The notes: generated by a model from the sequence alone, not told the origin. A stretch of DNA of 64,000 nucleotides from Clostridium transplantifaecale (GCF_900626075.1 NZ_UYZY01000008.1:1-64000); one strand, 5' to 3'; numbered from the stretch's first letter, positions 9,076 through 18,020 are shown. Translations and numbers: made by a program.

Positions 9076-9182
9076 TCCCCTTGTACCTCCTCCACTATAC
9101 TTTTCATTAGGCAGAATTCCGACGGGCCGGCTCCGCATCATCCGCGCCTCTCTAAAACTTATATTAGATGACTATATAAACA

Positions 9183-9197
9183 GCAAACTGCGTGCCA
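9183..9197 (-). promoter_or_regulatory. Sigma-54 (-24/-12) promoter
   Basis: On the minus strand the site reads TGGCAC-N5-TTGC, an exact match to the sigma-54 consensus with correct spacing. The predicted start is near 9172, about 97 bases before the crotonase ATG at 9075. The gene just upstream encodes a sigma-54 activator, which strongly supports function. Confidence 0.88.
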
Positions 9198-9284
9198 GTT
9201 TTCATCCTTTCCTTATAAAAAATTCTCTCTGTTTTTTCTTGTAAAATCAGGCTTTTTCCGGCATCATTTCTAACTCCCATGACA

Positions 9285-9349
9285 AATGTTTTACACTTTT
9301 TTTCGTTATAATGTTTCACTATGCTGTTTTCACTCTTTTTTGAAACATT
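9285..9349. promoter_or_regulatory. Candidate upstream activator sites for the PrpR-like regulator
   Basis: AATGTTTCA (9310-9318) and TGAAACATT (9341-9349) form a perfect 9-base inverted repeat, and variants AATGTTTTACAC (9285-9296) and TGTTTTCACT (9325-9334) lie around it. They sit 90-165 bases upstream of the sigma-54 promoter, the usual place for enhancer sites. Confidence 0.5.
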
Positions 9350-9422
9350 TCCCACCTGCACTTTTCATCCAATCAGTTTTCCTCACGCTTTACAGACAAT
9401 ATTCCGCCTATAACCAGGAACA

Positions 9423-9470
9423 GGCCAGACATGGCAGCAGGTGTAATGTTTCCTGCTGCCATATCCGGCC
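9423..9470. terminator. Strong hairpin after the sigma-54 activator gene
   Basis: ATGGCAGCAGG (9431-9441) pairs perfectly with CCTGCTGCCAT (9452-9462), and GGCC (9423-9426) with GGCC (9467-9470). It begins 17 bases past the regulator's stop. There is no T run on the minus strand, so it may be a processing or insulating structure rather than a standard intrinsic terminator. Confidence 0.4.
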
Positions 9471-9487
9471 TGCTGTCTTCCTGCTTA

Positions 9488-11395
9488 TTAAATCTTCTTT
9501 TTCTCTTCTCCCTTCATCAATCTCCAGACTGTGGTCCGGCTTATCCCCAACACCTTTGCAATCTGTTCCCTATTATAAGAAAAAATTCTCTGCAGTTCTT
9601 CCACCAGTTCCACACTTCCCCCCTTCGCCTTAAACTCAAACGATTCCAAAATATTTTTCTGTAGCCGTTCCTCTCCTACTGCACGGATCATACATTTTTT
9701 CATGAGCAAATCACTGTGTCTGGCCGATTGTTTTAGATAGAGACAAAACCGTTCACAGACATTCTGCAGCTCCCTGATATTACCCGGCCAGTGATATAGC
9801 ATAAGAATTTCTTTTGCCCCATCCGTCAGCTCCGTCTGATGAAGGCTTACATCTCTTTTCTTCTTATAATAAAAATCAAACAGTTCCACAACATCTTTTT
9901 CTCGTTCCCGCAGCGGCGGTATCATCAGATCCAGGACATTGAGGCGGTACAGCAGATCCCGTCGGAAAACCGCCGGATCCAGCTCCTCCAAATGTTTGTT
10001 AGTAGCCGCTATAATGCGCACATCCACCGGAATAATGCGCTCACCACCCACATGCATAATCTCTTTTTCCTGTAATACCCGCAAAAGCCGTGACTGCAAC
10101 GCCGGGGACAGTTCACCAATCTCATCTAAAAAAAGAGTTCCATGGTTTGCCAGTTCAAACAAGCCCCTTTTACCGCCTTTTCTTCCCCCTGTAAATGCAC
10201 CTTCGTCATATCCGAATAGTTCTGTCTCCAGAAGGTTTTCCGGCAAAGCCGCGCAGTTCACCGCAATAAACGCCTCATTCTTCCTCCTGCTCTGGTTATG
10301 GACACTTTGTGCAAATATCTCTTTACCAGTCCCGGTTTCTCCATAAACCATCAGATTTGATTCACTCTCTGCATAAAATCTGGCATCCTCGATGCACATT
10401 TTTATCGTAGAAGATGAGCCAATGATATCGGAAAAACTCCGCTTTGCCTGGAACCCCTTTTCCTTTCTCTGTTTTTCTTCCTTTTCTCTCTGCCCAATCT
10501 GACTTTTTAACTCTTCCAGATAGTACATCATGATAACTGCTCCATCGAACTGAGAATGACGGTTTTCCAGGCGTACGATATTACAGACAATCTCTTTATT
10601 CCCAAGCTTTACAATTTTTAAGGACTCCTGCTGGCTGCCCCAGACAAATTCATTCATCTTCAATTTTGGAAAAATCTGATCCAGATAGGAATACTTTAAT
10701 TTTTCCCTTTCCACTCCTGCCAAATCGGCAGCCTTCTGGTTAAAATCAATTACTCTGCACAGGTTGTCCACCAGAAAAATACCGTTAACGCTGCACTGCA
10801 AAAGTGCATTGATATACTGGTTCTTTTTTCTTTCCTTTTCCAGTTCTCTGGCCAGATTTTTCGCCTCGGCAAATGTATCCAGAATGCAGCTGAAACTTGG
10901 ATATATCAGTACGGTCCGAATCCCCAGCTGTTTTCCCACTTCCGTGGCATGAGTGGCTCCAATGATAACATCCGCCCCACTGCAGGTTAAAGCTTCCCTC
11001 AGTTCCTCAGTGTCTTCATAAACAACATAGTTTACATGCCTCCCGGCCACTTCCAGATAATCCCTCATATTTTTAGACAATGGCTGTTTGTAGGTCACAA
11101 CAGCCGGATTCTTCCCAATTTCCAGTCCCTTTTCCACTGCCATCAGGTAGTCAAATTCGGTAATATGGAACTGTATAACCGGCACCTGAAAAGCCGCTGC
11201 CGCAATCTGGGCATTGGCCCCTGTGGCGATTGCAACGTCTGCACTCTCAATAATTTTTCTCTTTTCCTCCTCCAGGATTTCCGTTCTGAGTCCCTCCACA
11301 ATGCTGAACTCTACCTCGTCATCCTGATATGTCTCCAGTACCTCCCTTACCAACCGATCTACATCTTTATATGTAATACAGCATATTCGAATCAT
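9488..11395 (-). CDS. Sigma-54-dependent transcriptional activator with PrpR N-terminal and PAS domains
   Basis: 635 residues from ATG 11395 (GGTGGGGG just upstream; the frame is open to 11464). Order: PrpR_N sensor domain (about 1-175, ATGANAQIAAA, VIIGATHATE), PAS (about 190-300), AAA+ domain with Walker A GETGTGKE (about 352-359), the sigma-54 contact loop GAFTGG (about 399-404) and Walker B LFLDEIGE, then a Fis-type helix-turn-helix at the C-terminus (IAKVLGISRTTVWRLM). PrpR_N domains sense small carboxylate metabolites. The exact -24/-12 promoter beyond its 3' end makes it the likely activator of the 385-9075 operon. Confidence 0.95.
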   Translation of the reverse strand: MIRICCITYKDVDRLVREVLETYQDDEVEFSIVEGLRTEILEEEKRKIIESADVAIATGANAQIAAAAFQVPVIQFHITEFDYLMAVEKGLEIGKNPAVVTYKQPLSKNMRDYLEVAGRHVNYVVYEDTEELREALTCSGADVIIGATHATEVGKQLGIRTVLIYPSFSCILDTFAEAKNLARELEKERKKNQYINALLQCSVNGIFLVDNLCRVIDFNQKAADLAGVEREKLKYSYLDQIFPKLKMNEFVWGSQQESLKIVKLGNKEIVCNIVRLENRHSQFDGAVIMMYYLEELKSQIGQREKEEKQRKEKGFQAKRSFSDIIGSSSTIKMCIEDARFYAESESNLMVYGETGTGKEIFAQSVHNQSRRKNEAFIAVNCAALPENLLETELFGYDEGAFTGGRKGGKRGLFELANHGTLFLDEIGELSPALQSRLLRVLQEKEIMHVGGERIIPVDVRIIAATNKHLEELDPAVFRRDLLYRLNVLDLMIPPLREREKDVVELFDFYYKKKRDVSLHQTELTDGAKEILMLYHWPGNIRELQNVCERFCLYLKQSARHSDLLMKKCMIRAVGEERLQKNILESFEFKAKGGSVELVEELQRIFSYNREQIAKVLGISRTTVWRLMKGEEKKKI

Positions 11396-11951
11396 TCGTT
11401 CCCCCACCTTCTCCCGGACGATACTCTGTACAAAAAATATCCATTCATCATGAAAATCCGCCATAAACTTTTACAATTTAAAGTCTGATTTATATATCTT
11501 CTGCATTATATTTTTGTATATATTATACACTATTTTTCAATAAAGTCTAAATATTTTATAAATACAAAAAGAAGTCAATTATCATATGATATATCACTTT
11601 ATTATATTGAATTTGCTGATATTAAAAGGAAACTCCGCATCTTCAAATTATTTCAGTCTTTGCACTTCTCTGTATTTTCCATAAATTACCACATCTTCCC
11701 CAACATTTTCTGCTATAAATGAGCGTCGTGATCTCAATTGAAAGATGAATCTCTCACGTTTTTGTAGCATAATTTTTCTACGCCGAACTACATTCCTGTA
11801 CGGAGGGATATTTTAATCTTCGGGAGAGCTCGTCAATCTTTCCTGTTGAAAATAGAAAAAGTCCGGCTTAATAGCCGGAACTTTTTCTAATACTGCATAT
11901 TCCTCATTTTAACTTTCTCTCTGCTTTCAATCTGTAGTACAGTCCTGCCTG
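11396..11951. other. AT-rich intergenic region with one terminator
   Basis: Contains the region upstream of the sigma-54 activator gene and, near its low-coordinate-gene side, the 11854-11887 hairpin. The stretch 11710-11850 is less AT-rich and not obviously coding in any frame; I could not assign it to a known RNA. Confidence 0.4.
11854..11887. terminator. Bidirectional intrinsic terminator
   Basis: AGAAAAAGTCCGGC and GCCGGAACTTTTTCT pair with one bulged base around a TTAATA loop, with A and T tracts on either side, so it can work in both directions. It follows the stop of prfH at 11952. Confidence 0.85.
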
Positions 11952-12545
11952 TTACTGCTTCCTCCTCCGAAACTCCATCCCTTCATACGTCCTGACCGGA
12001 TTCCCCCGTTCCAGCCGGTTATGCTCCATCCAGGCCAGGTTCTTTTCTTTCCTGTCACAGTCCAGGTTCCGTTGGGCCAGGATCTCACACAACCGGTTCA
12101 TTGCAAGCTGTTTATTCATATGCTGGCTTCTGGCCTGGGTAGACACTACGGCGGTTCCGGTAGGGATATGGATCACCCTGACCCCTGTCTCCACTTTATT
12201 TACGTGCTGTCCCCCTTTTCCGCCGCTGCGGAACGTCTCATAACGCACCAGTTTTTCCTCTGTAATTCTTTTTTCTTCCTCTATGACGCTGATATCCACA
12301 TACCAGTTCTTTCTCTTATGTTCCGGCCGGTACGGACTTTTACAGATCCACAGCACACTTCCTTCCAATCCGCGCAGCTCCTGGCTTGTGTCAAAACGGA
12401 TGGAGGTAAATCTGCCCTTTCTCTTTCCCTTCACAAAATCAATAAGCTTTATGTCGGGATACTCCCGTTTCAGCGCTTCGTAGAGAAGTCCAACCGCCAG
12501 TTCACATTCTGCCGGGCCCTGCCCGGAACTCAACTGAATCCTCAT
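11952..12545 (-). CDS. prfH: Peptide chain release factor-like protein PrfH
   Basis: 197 residues from ATG 12545 (a GTG at 12554 directly abuts the rtcB stop). Class I release-factor catalytic domain with the GGQ motif in FRSGGKGGQHVNKVETGVR; there is no room for a codon-recognition domain like that of RF1/RF2. The family is typically encoded with an RtcB paralogue, as here, and the pair has been linked to releasing peptides from damaged ribosomes and repairing the RNA. C-terminal stretch is basic (EFRRRKQ), as expected for ribosome binding. Confidence 0.93.
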   Translation of the reverse strand: MRIQLSSGQGPAECELAVGLLYEALKREYPDIKLIDFVKGKRKGRFTSIRFDTSQELRGLEGSVLWICKSPYRPEHKRKNWYVDISVIEEEKRITEEKLVRYETFRSGGKGGQHVNKVETGVRVIHIPTGTAVVSTQARSQHMNKQLAMNRLCEILAQRNLDCDRKEKNLAWMEHNRLERGNPVRTYEGMEFRRRKQ

Positions 12546-12554
12546 ATCCTTCAC

Positions 12555-13646
12555 CTACCCTTTATACGTAATCAAAGGGCGGAAAGCGGCCACCACCTCG
12601 ATGAGTCCCCAGTCCTTGAGGGACTGGATTACCTGTTCCACATTCTTGTACGCCTCCGGCGCTTCCTGAAACAGCAGGTTTGTGTCGTGGCAGACCACAC
12701 GGCTTTTCCACTCCGTCGTACGGATGGAGTCCCGGTCATACTTTTTATCAATCCTGCTTTTGCAGATGCTTCTGGCCCACTTGCGGCCGGCTCCGTGAGA
12801 CAGGGAACCAAGCGAAATCTCCGTATCCTCCGATGGCAGGCAGAGATAAGTTCTGCTCCCCCTTGAGCCCGGTATCACAACGGCTCCCTGTTTTGCCGAA
12901 ACACTTCCCTTCCGGTGGAGCCAGCCCTCCTCCGTCCGTTCCAGATAGTTATGGCAGCACTCCAGGAGTTCCAGGGGCTTGGCATGCACTCCCACGCAGT
13001 CTAAAAGTTTTGATGCCGTAACCGCCCTGTTTCTGGCTGCCCACAAAAGAGCCCGGTCATGCTCCGCCAGATAGGCATAAGCCTGCGCACTGCCTTCCTC
13101 GAGGCCCTCCGGCCGGAAATACCGCTTTAAAATCTCCTGTCCGTAACCTCTGGATCCACTGTGTATTAAAAGGAGGACCCGGTCCTTCGGTAAGCCCAGC
13201 CGCTCCGCCGGCTCTTTATCAAACACCTCATCCACGCACTGGAATTCGGCAAAATGGTTTCCAGACCCAATTGTTCCCAAATCCAGGATCGGGCACTCCT
13301 CTTCATACGGATTTTCGGCGGGAATATCCCTCAGTTCCCTGATGTAGCTGAGTCTGGATACCCACTTATCCTGACGGAATTTCTTTAGCTTTACGCCTGT
13401 GTCAAAAAGACTCATCCCGCAGCCGATATCGTTTCCAATCAGGTGAGGGTAAAACCTGCCGCGGCTTAGAACCGCGATTCCCACCGGTGATTTTCCCGGA
13501 TGCAGATCCGGCAGCCCCACAGTCTTCACCACGCCCGGAAGACGCGATACTCCCTCCAGCTGGTCCTTTGCCGCCTGTTCAATCCAATTGTTGCCGCTGC
13601 TGATTAATATGCAATTTTCACTTTTCAAATTTAAATTCTCCTTCAT
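12555..13646 (-). CDS. rtcB: RtcB-family RNA ligase (RtcB2, PrfH-associated)
   Basis: 363 residues, shorter than canonical RtcB (about 400) and typical of the PrfH-linked branch. Metal and guanylate-binding motifs: GNDIGCGMS (about 73-81), LGTIGSGNHFAEFQ, HSGSRGYG and SLSHGAGRKWAR near residue 283. It joins 2',3'-cyclic phosphate and 5'-OH RNA ends using GTP and Mn. Stop TAG touches the prfH start region, so the two are co-translated. ATG 13646 has a poor ribosome site; a TTG at 13628 is preceded by AAGGAG at 9 bases and may be the true start (357 residues). Confidence 0.93.
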   Translation of the reverse strand: MKENLNLKSENCILISSGNNWIEQAAKDQLEGVSRLPGVVKTVGLPDLHPGKSPVGIAVLSRGRFYPHLIGNDIGCGMSLFDTGVKLKKFRQDKWVSRLSYIRELRDIPAENPYEEECPILDLGTIGSGNHFAEFQCVDEVFDKEPAERLGLPKDRVLLLIHSGSRGYGQEILKRYFRPEGLEEGSAQAYAYLAEHDRALLWAARNRAVTASKLLDCVGVHAKPLELLECCHNYLERTEEGWLHRKGSVSAKQGAVVIPGSRGSRTYLCLPSEDTEISLGSLSHGAGRKWARSICKSRIDKKYDRDSIRTTEWKSRVVCHDTNLLFQEAPEAYKNVEQVIQSLKDWGLIEVVAAFRPLITYKG

Positions 13647-13990
13647 AAGCAGGCAGGTTCTCCGGCGTCTTCAAGACATTTTCGTATTATTTTCCCGAAA
13701 TCACCCTGAAAAAAGGTACAAAAAAAACACGACAACAAGCCGTGCGTCAAAAAACACTCTGTACGCCAGTCCCTGCCATTAAAAAATTATTATCTTGTCT
13801 TCACCTCAAAACTAAAATTTGCCAACATAACAACCACTCCTTTACTTATGAAGGACTTTCCGTCCCCTTATTGATAACAATGAACCGCCAGCAAAACGCG
13901 ATTTCATCATATTCTGTTATTCACTATAACTCAGATACAAGGGCTGCGTCAAGTATATTTTTTCTTTGGAAGCATCTTAGGGATTTTCAC
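13647..13990. other. Intergenic region upstream of rtcB
   Basis: About 340 bases holding the presumed rtcB promoter; no convincing sigma-A or sigma-54 element was found. Frames crossing it have poor start context and are not supported as genes. Confidence 0.4.
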
Positions 13991-14039
13991 AAAAAGGTCC
14001 GGGGCGCTGCACCTGCTTTAGGACGCTGCACCCCAGACC
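13991..14039 (-). terminator. Intrinsic terminator of the zinc-ribbon membrane protein gene
   Basis: An imperfect stem (outer GGTC/GACC, GGGG/CCCC, then GC pairs) spans 13996-14039, and on the minus strand TTTTT follows directly. It starts 15 bases after the stop at 14054. Confidence 0.7.
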
Positions 14040-14053
14040 CGGAAATCTCATCA

Positions 14054-15124
14054 TTAAACCAGCAGAATTCTCCGTATGAGCGACATTACGGCTCCTGCCC
14101 CACTACAGAACAAGAGTGTGCCGCGGTGCACGTTGACTGCCGTCAGGACAGCTTTTGCACCCATGACAATTCCCTGCCATTGCCCCACAACATCCTCCAC
14201 AGGAGGAAGCAGCGTCAGCGCCGGCCCTGCGGCGAATATAGCGGCTCCGCAGAGTATAAACGGAATCAATCCTCTCCCGGTATCGTATTTTTTCAGCCTG
14301 AACCCTCCGCCTGCGCCTTTTCTGGACAGAATCCACAGGCACCAGATAACTCCCATAAACAGGGAAACGCCTGCAACACCCACATAAAGCGCCAGCCCAT
14401 AATTATGCTCAGCCGCTATGACGCTGATATCTCCAAGTCCCTCACTGTATTTGAGAAAAGAGCGCGCCATAATAAGTACCATGATTCCCATCATAAAGAA
14501 CGATGCCAGCTGCATCACACGGGCGGCAATGAGCACAACGCCCGCCGCTCCTTTGGCTGCCATCTCACCCAGATCCGGACCGGAATCACCGTCTCTTTCC
14601 TCATCCTGATCCCATCTGCGCCTGTCCCTGAGCCGTTCCTGTACCGTCAAACGTTCCACTTCGCTCTCTAGGCTGCTGATTCTGTTTTCCCTGAGCTTTT
14701 TCTCTTTTTGCTCAAGGCGCACCTCTTTTTTGCCCGGGCCGCTTTTTCCCGAATCTTTTGAGGAGGATGTTCTTTTAGGCTTGTCCTTCTTTCTGGAATT
14801 TGCCCGCCTCTCTGCACGGCTCTCAGCATTATTGCTCTCCTGCCGCTCCGGGTTTCGTCTGGCTGGCCCGTCATTTATAGCAGCCCAGCTATCCCCACCG
14901 ACGCTTTCATCCGAACACCTGCCATACATCGTGCTTCGGTTCGCTGCCGCCGCAGTTTCATCCTCGCCGGCTGCAGTTTCGTACACTTCAGAATTTTGAG
15001 CCCTGGATCTGCGTCTATATGTATTTTCATGAGTGTCCGGAGACTTTCCTGTTTTCAGCAGGGCGCCGCAGTTACTGCAGAAGTTCCCTGATGTCTCGTG
15101 TCCGCATTCTGGACAAATCATCAT
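14054..15124 (-). CDS. Zinc-ribbon membrane protein of unknown function
   Basis: 356 residues. A rubredoxin-like zinc ribbon opens the protein (CPECGHETSGNFCSNCG, residues 4-20). A long hydrophilic, charged and low-complexity stretch follows (25-180), with a likely coiled coil around 133-170 rich in Glu, Lys and Arg. The C-terminal half has about four hydrophobic segments (roughly 191-221, 241-266, 284-308, 327-352). This ribbon plus linker plus membrane layout is common in Firmicutes, with no fixed role. Monocistronic, with its own terminator. Function unknown. Confidence 0.8.
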   Translation of the reverse strand: MMICPECGHETSGNFCSNCGALLKTGKSPDTHENTYRRRSRAQNSEVYETAAGEDETAAAANRSTMYGRCSDESVGGDSWAAINDGPARRNPERQESNNAESRAERRANSRKKDKPKRTSSSKDSGKSGPGKKEVRLEQKEKKLRENRISSLESEVERLTVQERLRDRRRWDQDEERDGDSGPDLGEMAAKGAAGVVLIAARVMQLASFFMMGIMVLIMARSFLKYSEGLGDISVIAAEHNYGLALYVGVAGVSLFMGVIWCLWILSRKGAGGGFRLKKYDTGRGLIPFILCGAAIFAAGPALTLLPPVEDVVGQWQGIVMGAKAVLTAVNVHRGTLLFCSGAGAVMSLIRRILLV

Positions 15125-15340
15125 ATCATCCCTTTCGTATCCTGTGTCTTCATTTCTGGCTAATCATAACACATCGCTGTAGAAAATAACAGCGTCATTT
15201 TCTTCCTTAAAAAATATGTAAGATTCCCAAAAAAACCTTTTCTTATGCATGACCAAAAAAAGTAACATCCTTAGAGTTTGGCAATATACTATATTATACC
15301 AGAGAGGTAAAAAAACAGAGATTTATATGGAGGTTCCATC

Positions 15341-15877
15341 ATGAGCGATATAAACTGCAATAATTGCGAGTATGATAATAGAGAGTGTTGTGATTGTGAC
15401 TGCAAATGCTACTGTGAATGTGAAAAAAACAGACCGCTTGCACCGAACAGAACGACTTTAAAATGCGGATGCCCAGGCGCAGTTACGCTGCCCTTAGCTA
15501 CGATTGCAGGAACAAATTTTACAGTTTCCACTGTAACCGTAGATACGAAAGGATTCCGCAAACCATGTATTAAATTTGAATTTGCCAGCAACATTGTTAC
15601 AACAGCTGCCGTTTTAACTCTTAACCTGCAGATATTCAAACAGTGCAAAAACCAGCTGGTTCCTATTCCGGTAGGTCCCGTCTGGACATTCTCCAGGCTT
15701 GTTGCCATCACATCCAGCGATGCTTTCTCATTCTTTGTATGTGACTGCGATATCTGTGACCAGGAATGCTGCACTTACAGTGTGGTTGCTACGGTTGCCG
15801 GTGTTGCTACAGTCGGCGTTACTTCTATTAATAACGCAACACTGTCCGCAATTGTTGTTGACAACGGATGCAACTAA
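15341..15877 (+). CDS. Cys-rich DUF4489-type protein
   Basis: 178 residues with a striking N-terminus: about ten Cys in the first 35 residues (CNNCEYD, CCDCDCKCYCEC). The body is a beta-rich repeat-like domain (GTNFTVSTVTVDTKGF, CIKFEFASNI) with further Cys pairs (VCDCDICDQECC). I assign it to the clostridial DUF4489 family, found mostly in spore formers; a coat or surface structural role is plausible but unproven. GGAGG lies 8 bases before the ATG. A similar but diverged paralogue follows 31 bases downstream. Confidence 0.8.
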   Translation: MSDINCNNCEYDNRECCDCDCKCYCECEKNRPLAPNRTTLKCGCPGAVTLPLATIAGTNFTVSTVTVDTKGFRKPCIKFEFASNIVTTAAVLTLNLQIFKQCKNQLVPIPVGPVWTFSRLVAITSSDAFSFFVCDCDICDQECCTYSVVATVAGVATVGVTSINNATLSAIVVDNGCN

Positions 15878-15908
15878 TAAACAATTAAAATGGCAGTAAG
15901 GAGAAGCT

Positions 15909-16490
15909 ATGTATTACGGTTTATTCGGGCGCGGCTGTTATCCGCGTTCAAGAACATGTAACTGCTCTCCCCGGCCATCCGGCCATCAGGAGGCAATGAT
16001 TCAACCACCCGCTTTACCCAATACAAATCATTGCCTCATTCCCGGCATGAAAAAACAGGGTGGAAATAATATAAAGATTAAAAGCGCTGTTTTCGGAGGG
16101 CTTATTATACCGGAAGGCACAGAAAAGAGAGCCACATTCCATGTGGCTTCTCTTACTCTGAACGCATCCTGTTATAAAGAACTTCTGGTTCAGCTCAGCT
16201 TTTCCTGCAATATTATTGCCAGCAAATCGAAGGTCTGCCTTCGGTTCCAGATAGTAAAGCAGGAAAAATGCCAGCCTTTTTCCATACCGCTCAGCACCGG
16301 AGTGTTATATTGCCGTGATAAAACGGAAATGGAAGCAAATACATTTACACTGTCGGTCTGCGATTGTGATTTAATGGCCGGCAAAGGCTGTACGTACAGC
16401 GTTTACGTCGAAAATGAAGGCGCTGAAACGGTTGGAACAGGCATCATTGCAAGCCCTGTTTTAATTGCAACCATAATAGACAGAAATTAA
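15909..16490 (+). CDS. DUF4489-like paralogue
   Basis: 193 residues. The central and C-terminal parts align with the gene upstream: FHVASLTLNASCYKELLVQLSFSCNI matches its strand pattern, and LSVCDCDLMAGKGCTYSVYVENEGAETVGTG matches FVCDCDICDQECCTYSVVATVAGVATVG. The N-terminal 60 residues differ and carry fewer Cys. Same strand and tight spacing indicate one transcript. Function unknown; probably partner of the first protein in one assembly. Confidence 0.75.
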   Translation: MYYGLFGRGCYPRSRTCNCSPRPSGHQEAMIQPPALPNTNHCLIPGMKKQGGNNIKIKSAVFGGLIIPEGTEKRATFHVASLTLNASCYKELLVQLSFSCNIIASKSKVCLRFQIVKQEKCQPFSIPLSTGVLYCRDKTEMEANTFTLSVCDCDLMAGKGCTYSVYVENEGAETVGTGIIASPVLIATIIDRN

Positions 16491-16514
16491 TGCCGAATAT
16501 GGAGGTTTTACCCT

Positions 16515-17267
16515 ATGGCAGCTCAAAATAAATTTTACAAATACAAAGTTACACAAATTGATATAAAAAACAACGTGATTACCTGGGAAAACCATACTCT
16601 GCCTCTGTCGGGAATTTCACGTATATGGGCAGACGTTCTTCCCAAAATTCCATTTCCGTCCGGTGCGGCGTTTATTCTGCTTTTCATCGCTTTATCAGGA
16701 CGGAGCATTGAAAGCACGCTTATCATGATATCAGTTCTGGCTGTCGGGGCAGCCGCCTGGCTCCTGTGCCACCGGTCCGACAATACGGAACGATGGATTA
16801 ATATAGAGCTATACTCCGGAGAAATTTATTCCTTATCTACCGGCAGCAATGATTTTATTGACCAGTTCTATGAAGCTTTAAAAGAGAGCTTTGGGAGCAG
16901 CACTCTCCCGGGCCGGGAAATCAATTTTAATACGGACGGCAAAATCGTAAGCGCGGTGAAAGATGTACCGGCTATAGAGGAACCTGTCAACGAATCCCCC
17001 GGTATCATGGGAATTAGCGGTCAGGGTACAAAAAACAGCCAGCTGGTTTCCGAACTGCAAAAGCTGTATCAATGCTATATTAAAAAAACAGATGCCGACA
17101 GTGAAATTCTGAACCTCATTAACGATGCAGCCCGTTTGATTGACTCGAACGACCAGGAAGGGCTTAAGACATCCTTTAAAAAATTTGTCCTGGCGGGCTT
17201 AATTAATGACTGTAACGATTTGGGGCTTGACTCACTTATAACAGAAATAAGGAATTCTGTTTATTAA
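16515..17267 (+). CDS. DUF6232-like membrane protein
   Basis: 250 residues. A short N-terminal beta region (VTQIDIKNNVITWENHTLPLSGISRIWAD) precedes two hydrophobic helices (about 52-70 and 74-90), then a cytosolic beta segment (INIELYSGEIYSLSTG) and a helical C-terminal domain. This layout is that of DUF6232 proteins, whose role is unknown. It lies 24 bases after the second DUF4489-like gene and ahead of a terminator, so the three genes form one operon. The last 90 residues look like an appended helical domain. Confidence 0.65.
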   Translation: MAAQNKFYKYKVTQIDIKNNVITWENHTLPLSGISRIWADVLPKIPFPSGAAFILLFIALSGRSIESTLIMISVLAVGAAAWLLCHRSDNTERWINIELYSGEIYSLSTGSNDFIDQFYEALKESFGSSTLPGREINFNTDGKIVSAVKDVPAIEEPVNESPGIMGISGQGTKNSQLVSELQKLYQCYIKKTDADSEILNLINDAARLIDSNDQEGLKTSFKKFVLAGLINDCNDLGLDSLITEIRNSVY

Positions 17268-17318
17268 GTTCCATTTTTATATTACTCTGAGTCTCCCGCA
17301 GTGTCTCAAATACACGCG

Positions 17319-17353
17319 AAAAAGCAGCTGTTTTTTACCAAAAGCTGCTTTTT
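17319..17353. terminator. Bidirectional intrinsic terminator
   Basis: AAAAAGCAGCT (17319-17329) and AGCTGCTTTTT (17343-17353) form a perfect 11-base stem flanked by A and T tracts, between converging genes ending at 17267 and 17436. Confidence 0.88.
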
Positions 17354-17435
17354 GCTGGTGAATGAGGCTGGTAAAGGAACATAAAGCGTTCAATCAAGTC
17401 CTTCAATCTTTGCCATCAAATCTGCTGTCACACCG

Positions 17436-18020
17436 TCAGTAAAGAACTGCCAGAATCTCCACACACCTCTCAATCCCAATCACTCCGCTGTCCAACGCAA
17501 TATGGTAATTTTTCACCGTCCCCCATTCCATGTCCGTATAGAACTGATAGTAGGCGCTCCGCCGCTTATCCTTATCCCTCAGACGTTTTTCCGGGGAATA
17601 CCGGCTTTCTCCGTACTGCTCCACAATCCGGCCGGCCCTGGCTTTCATATCGGCATGGATAAATACCTTCAGACAGTCAGCCGTATCCTTTAAAATATAA
17701 TCGGCGCACCGTCCAACAATCACGCAGGATTCCTTTGCAGCCAATTCCAGAATAATATCCCTCTGTATCCCCCACAGATAGTCCTGGCTGGAGATACCGT
17801 TCATCCCCCTGTCTGTAAAAGCATTAGCAAACCAACCGACGTGCTGGGAATGTTCCCCTTTTTCCTCAACAAACTCTTTTGTAAAACCGCTCTTCTTTGC
17901 AATCTTCTCTATCAGCTCCTGATCATAGCACGGAATTCCCAGCTTTTTGGCCGTCATCTTCCCAATCGTTCTTCCTCCGCTGCCGAATTCCCGGCTTATT
18001 GTGATAATTCTGTTCTGCAT
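17436..18020 (-). CDS. Cytidylate kinase-like family protein
   Basis: 194 residues. N-terminal ITISREFGSGGRTIGKMTAKKLGIPCYDQELI carries the P-loop and is the hallmark of the cytidylate-kinase-like family common in Firmicutes; VIVGRCADYIL and a DKRRSAYY lid segment follow. Distinct from the housekeeping Cmk; substrate not established. Its first 25 bases overlap the end of the MATE gene upstream in another frame, so it is expressed from the same transcript. Confidence 0.88.
   Translation of the reverse strand: MQNRIITISREFGSGGRTIGKMTAKKLGIPCYDQELIEKIAKKSGFTKEFVEEKGEHSQHVGWFANAFTDRGMNGISSQDYLWGIQRDIILELAAKESCVIVGRCADYILKDTADCLKVFIHADMKARAGRIVEQYGESRYSPEKRLRDKDKRRSAYYQFYTDMEWGTVKNYHIALDSGVIGIERCVEILAVLY

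Noticed and set aside
9164..9361. 65-residue minus-strand frame between the crotonase and sigma-54 activator genes
   Set aside because: It covers the sigma-54 promoter and enhancer repeats and has no ribosome site.
12021..12866. 281-residue plus-strand frame
   Set aside because: Antisense to prfH and rtcB, both of which have clear catalytic motifs.
13742..14671. 309-residue plus-strand frame
   Set aside because: Antisense to the zinc-ribbon membrane protein; low-complexity composition and runs through a terminator.
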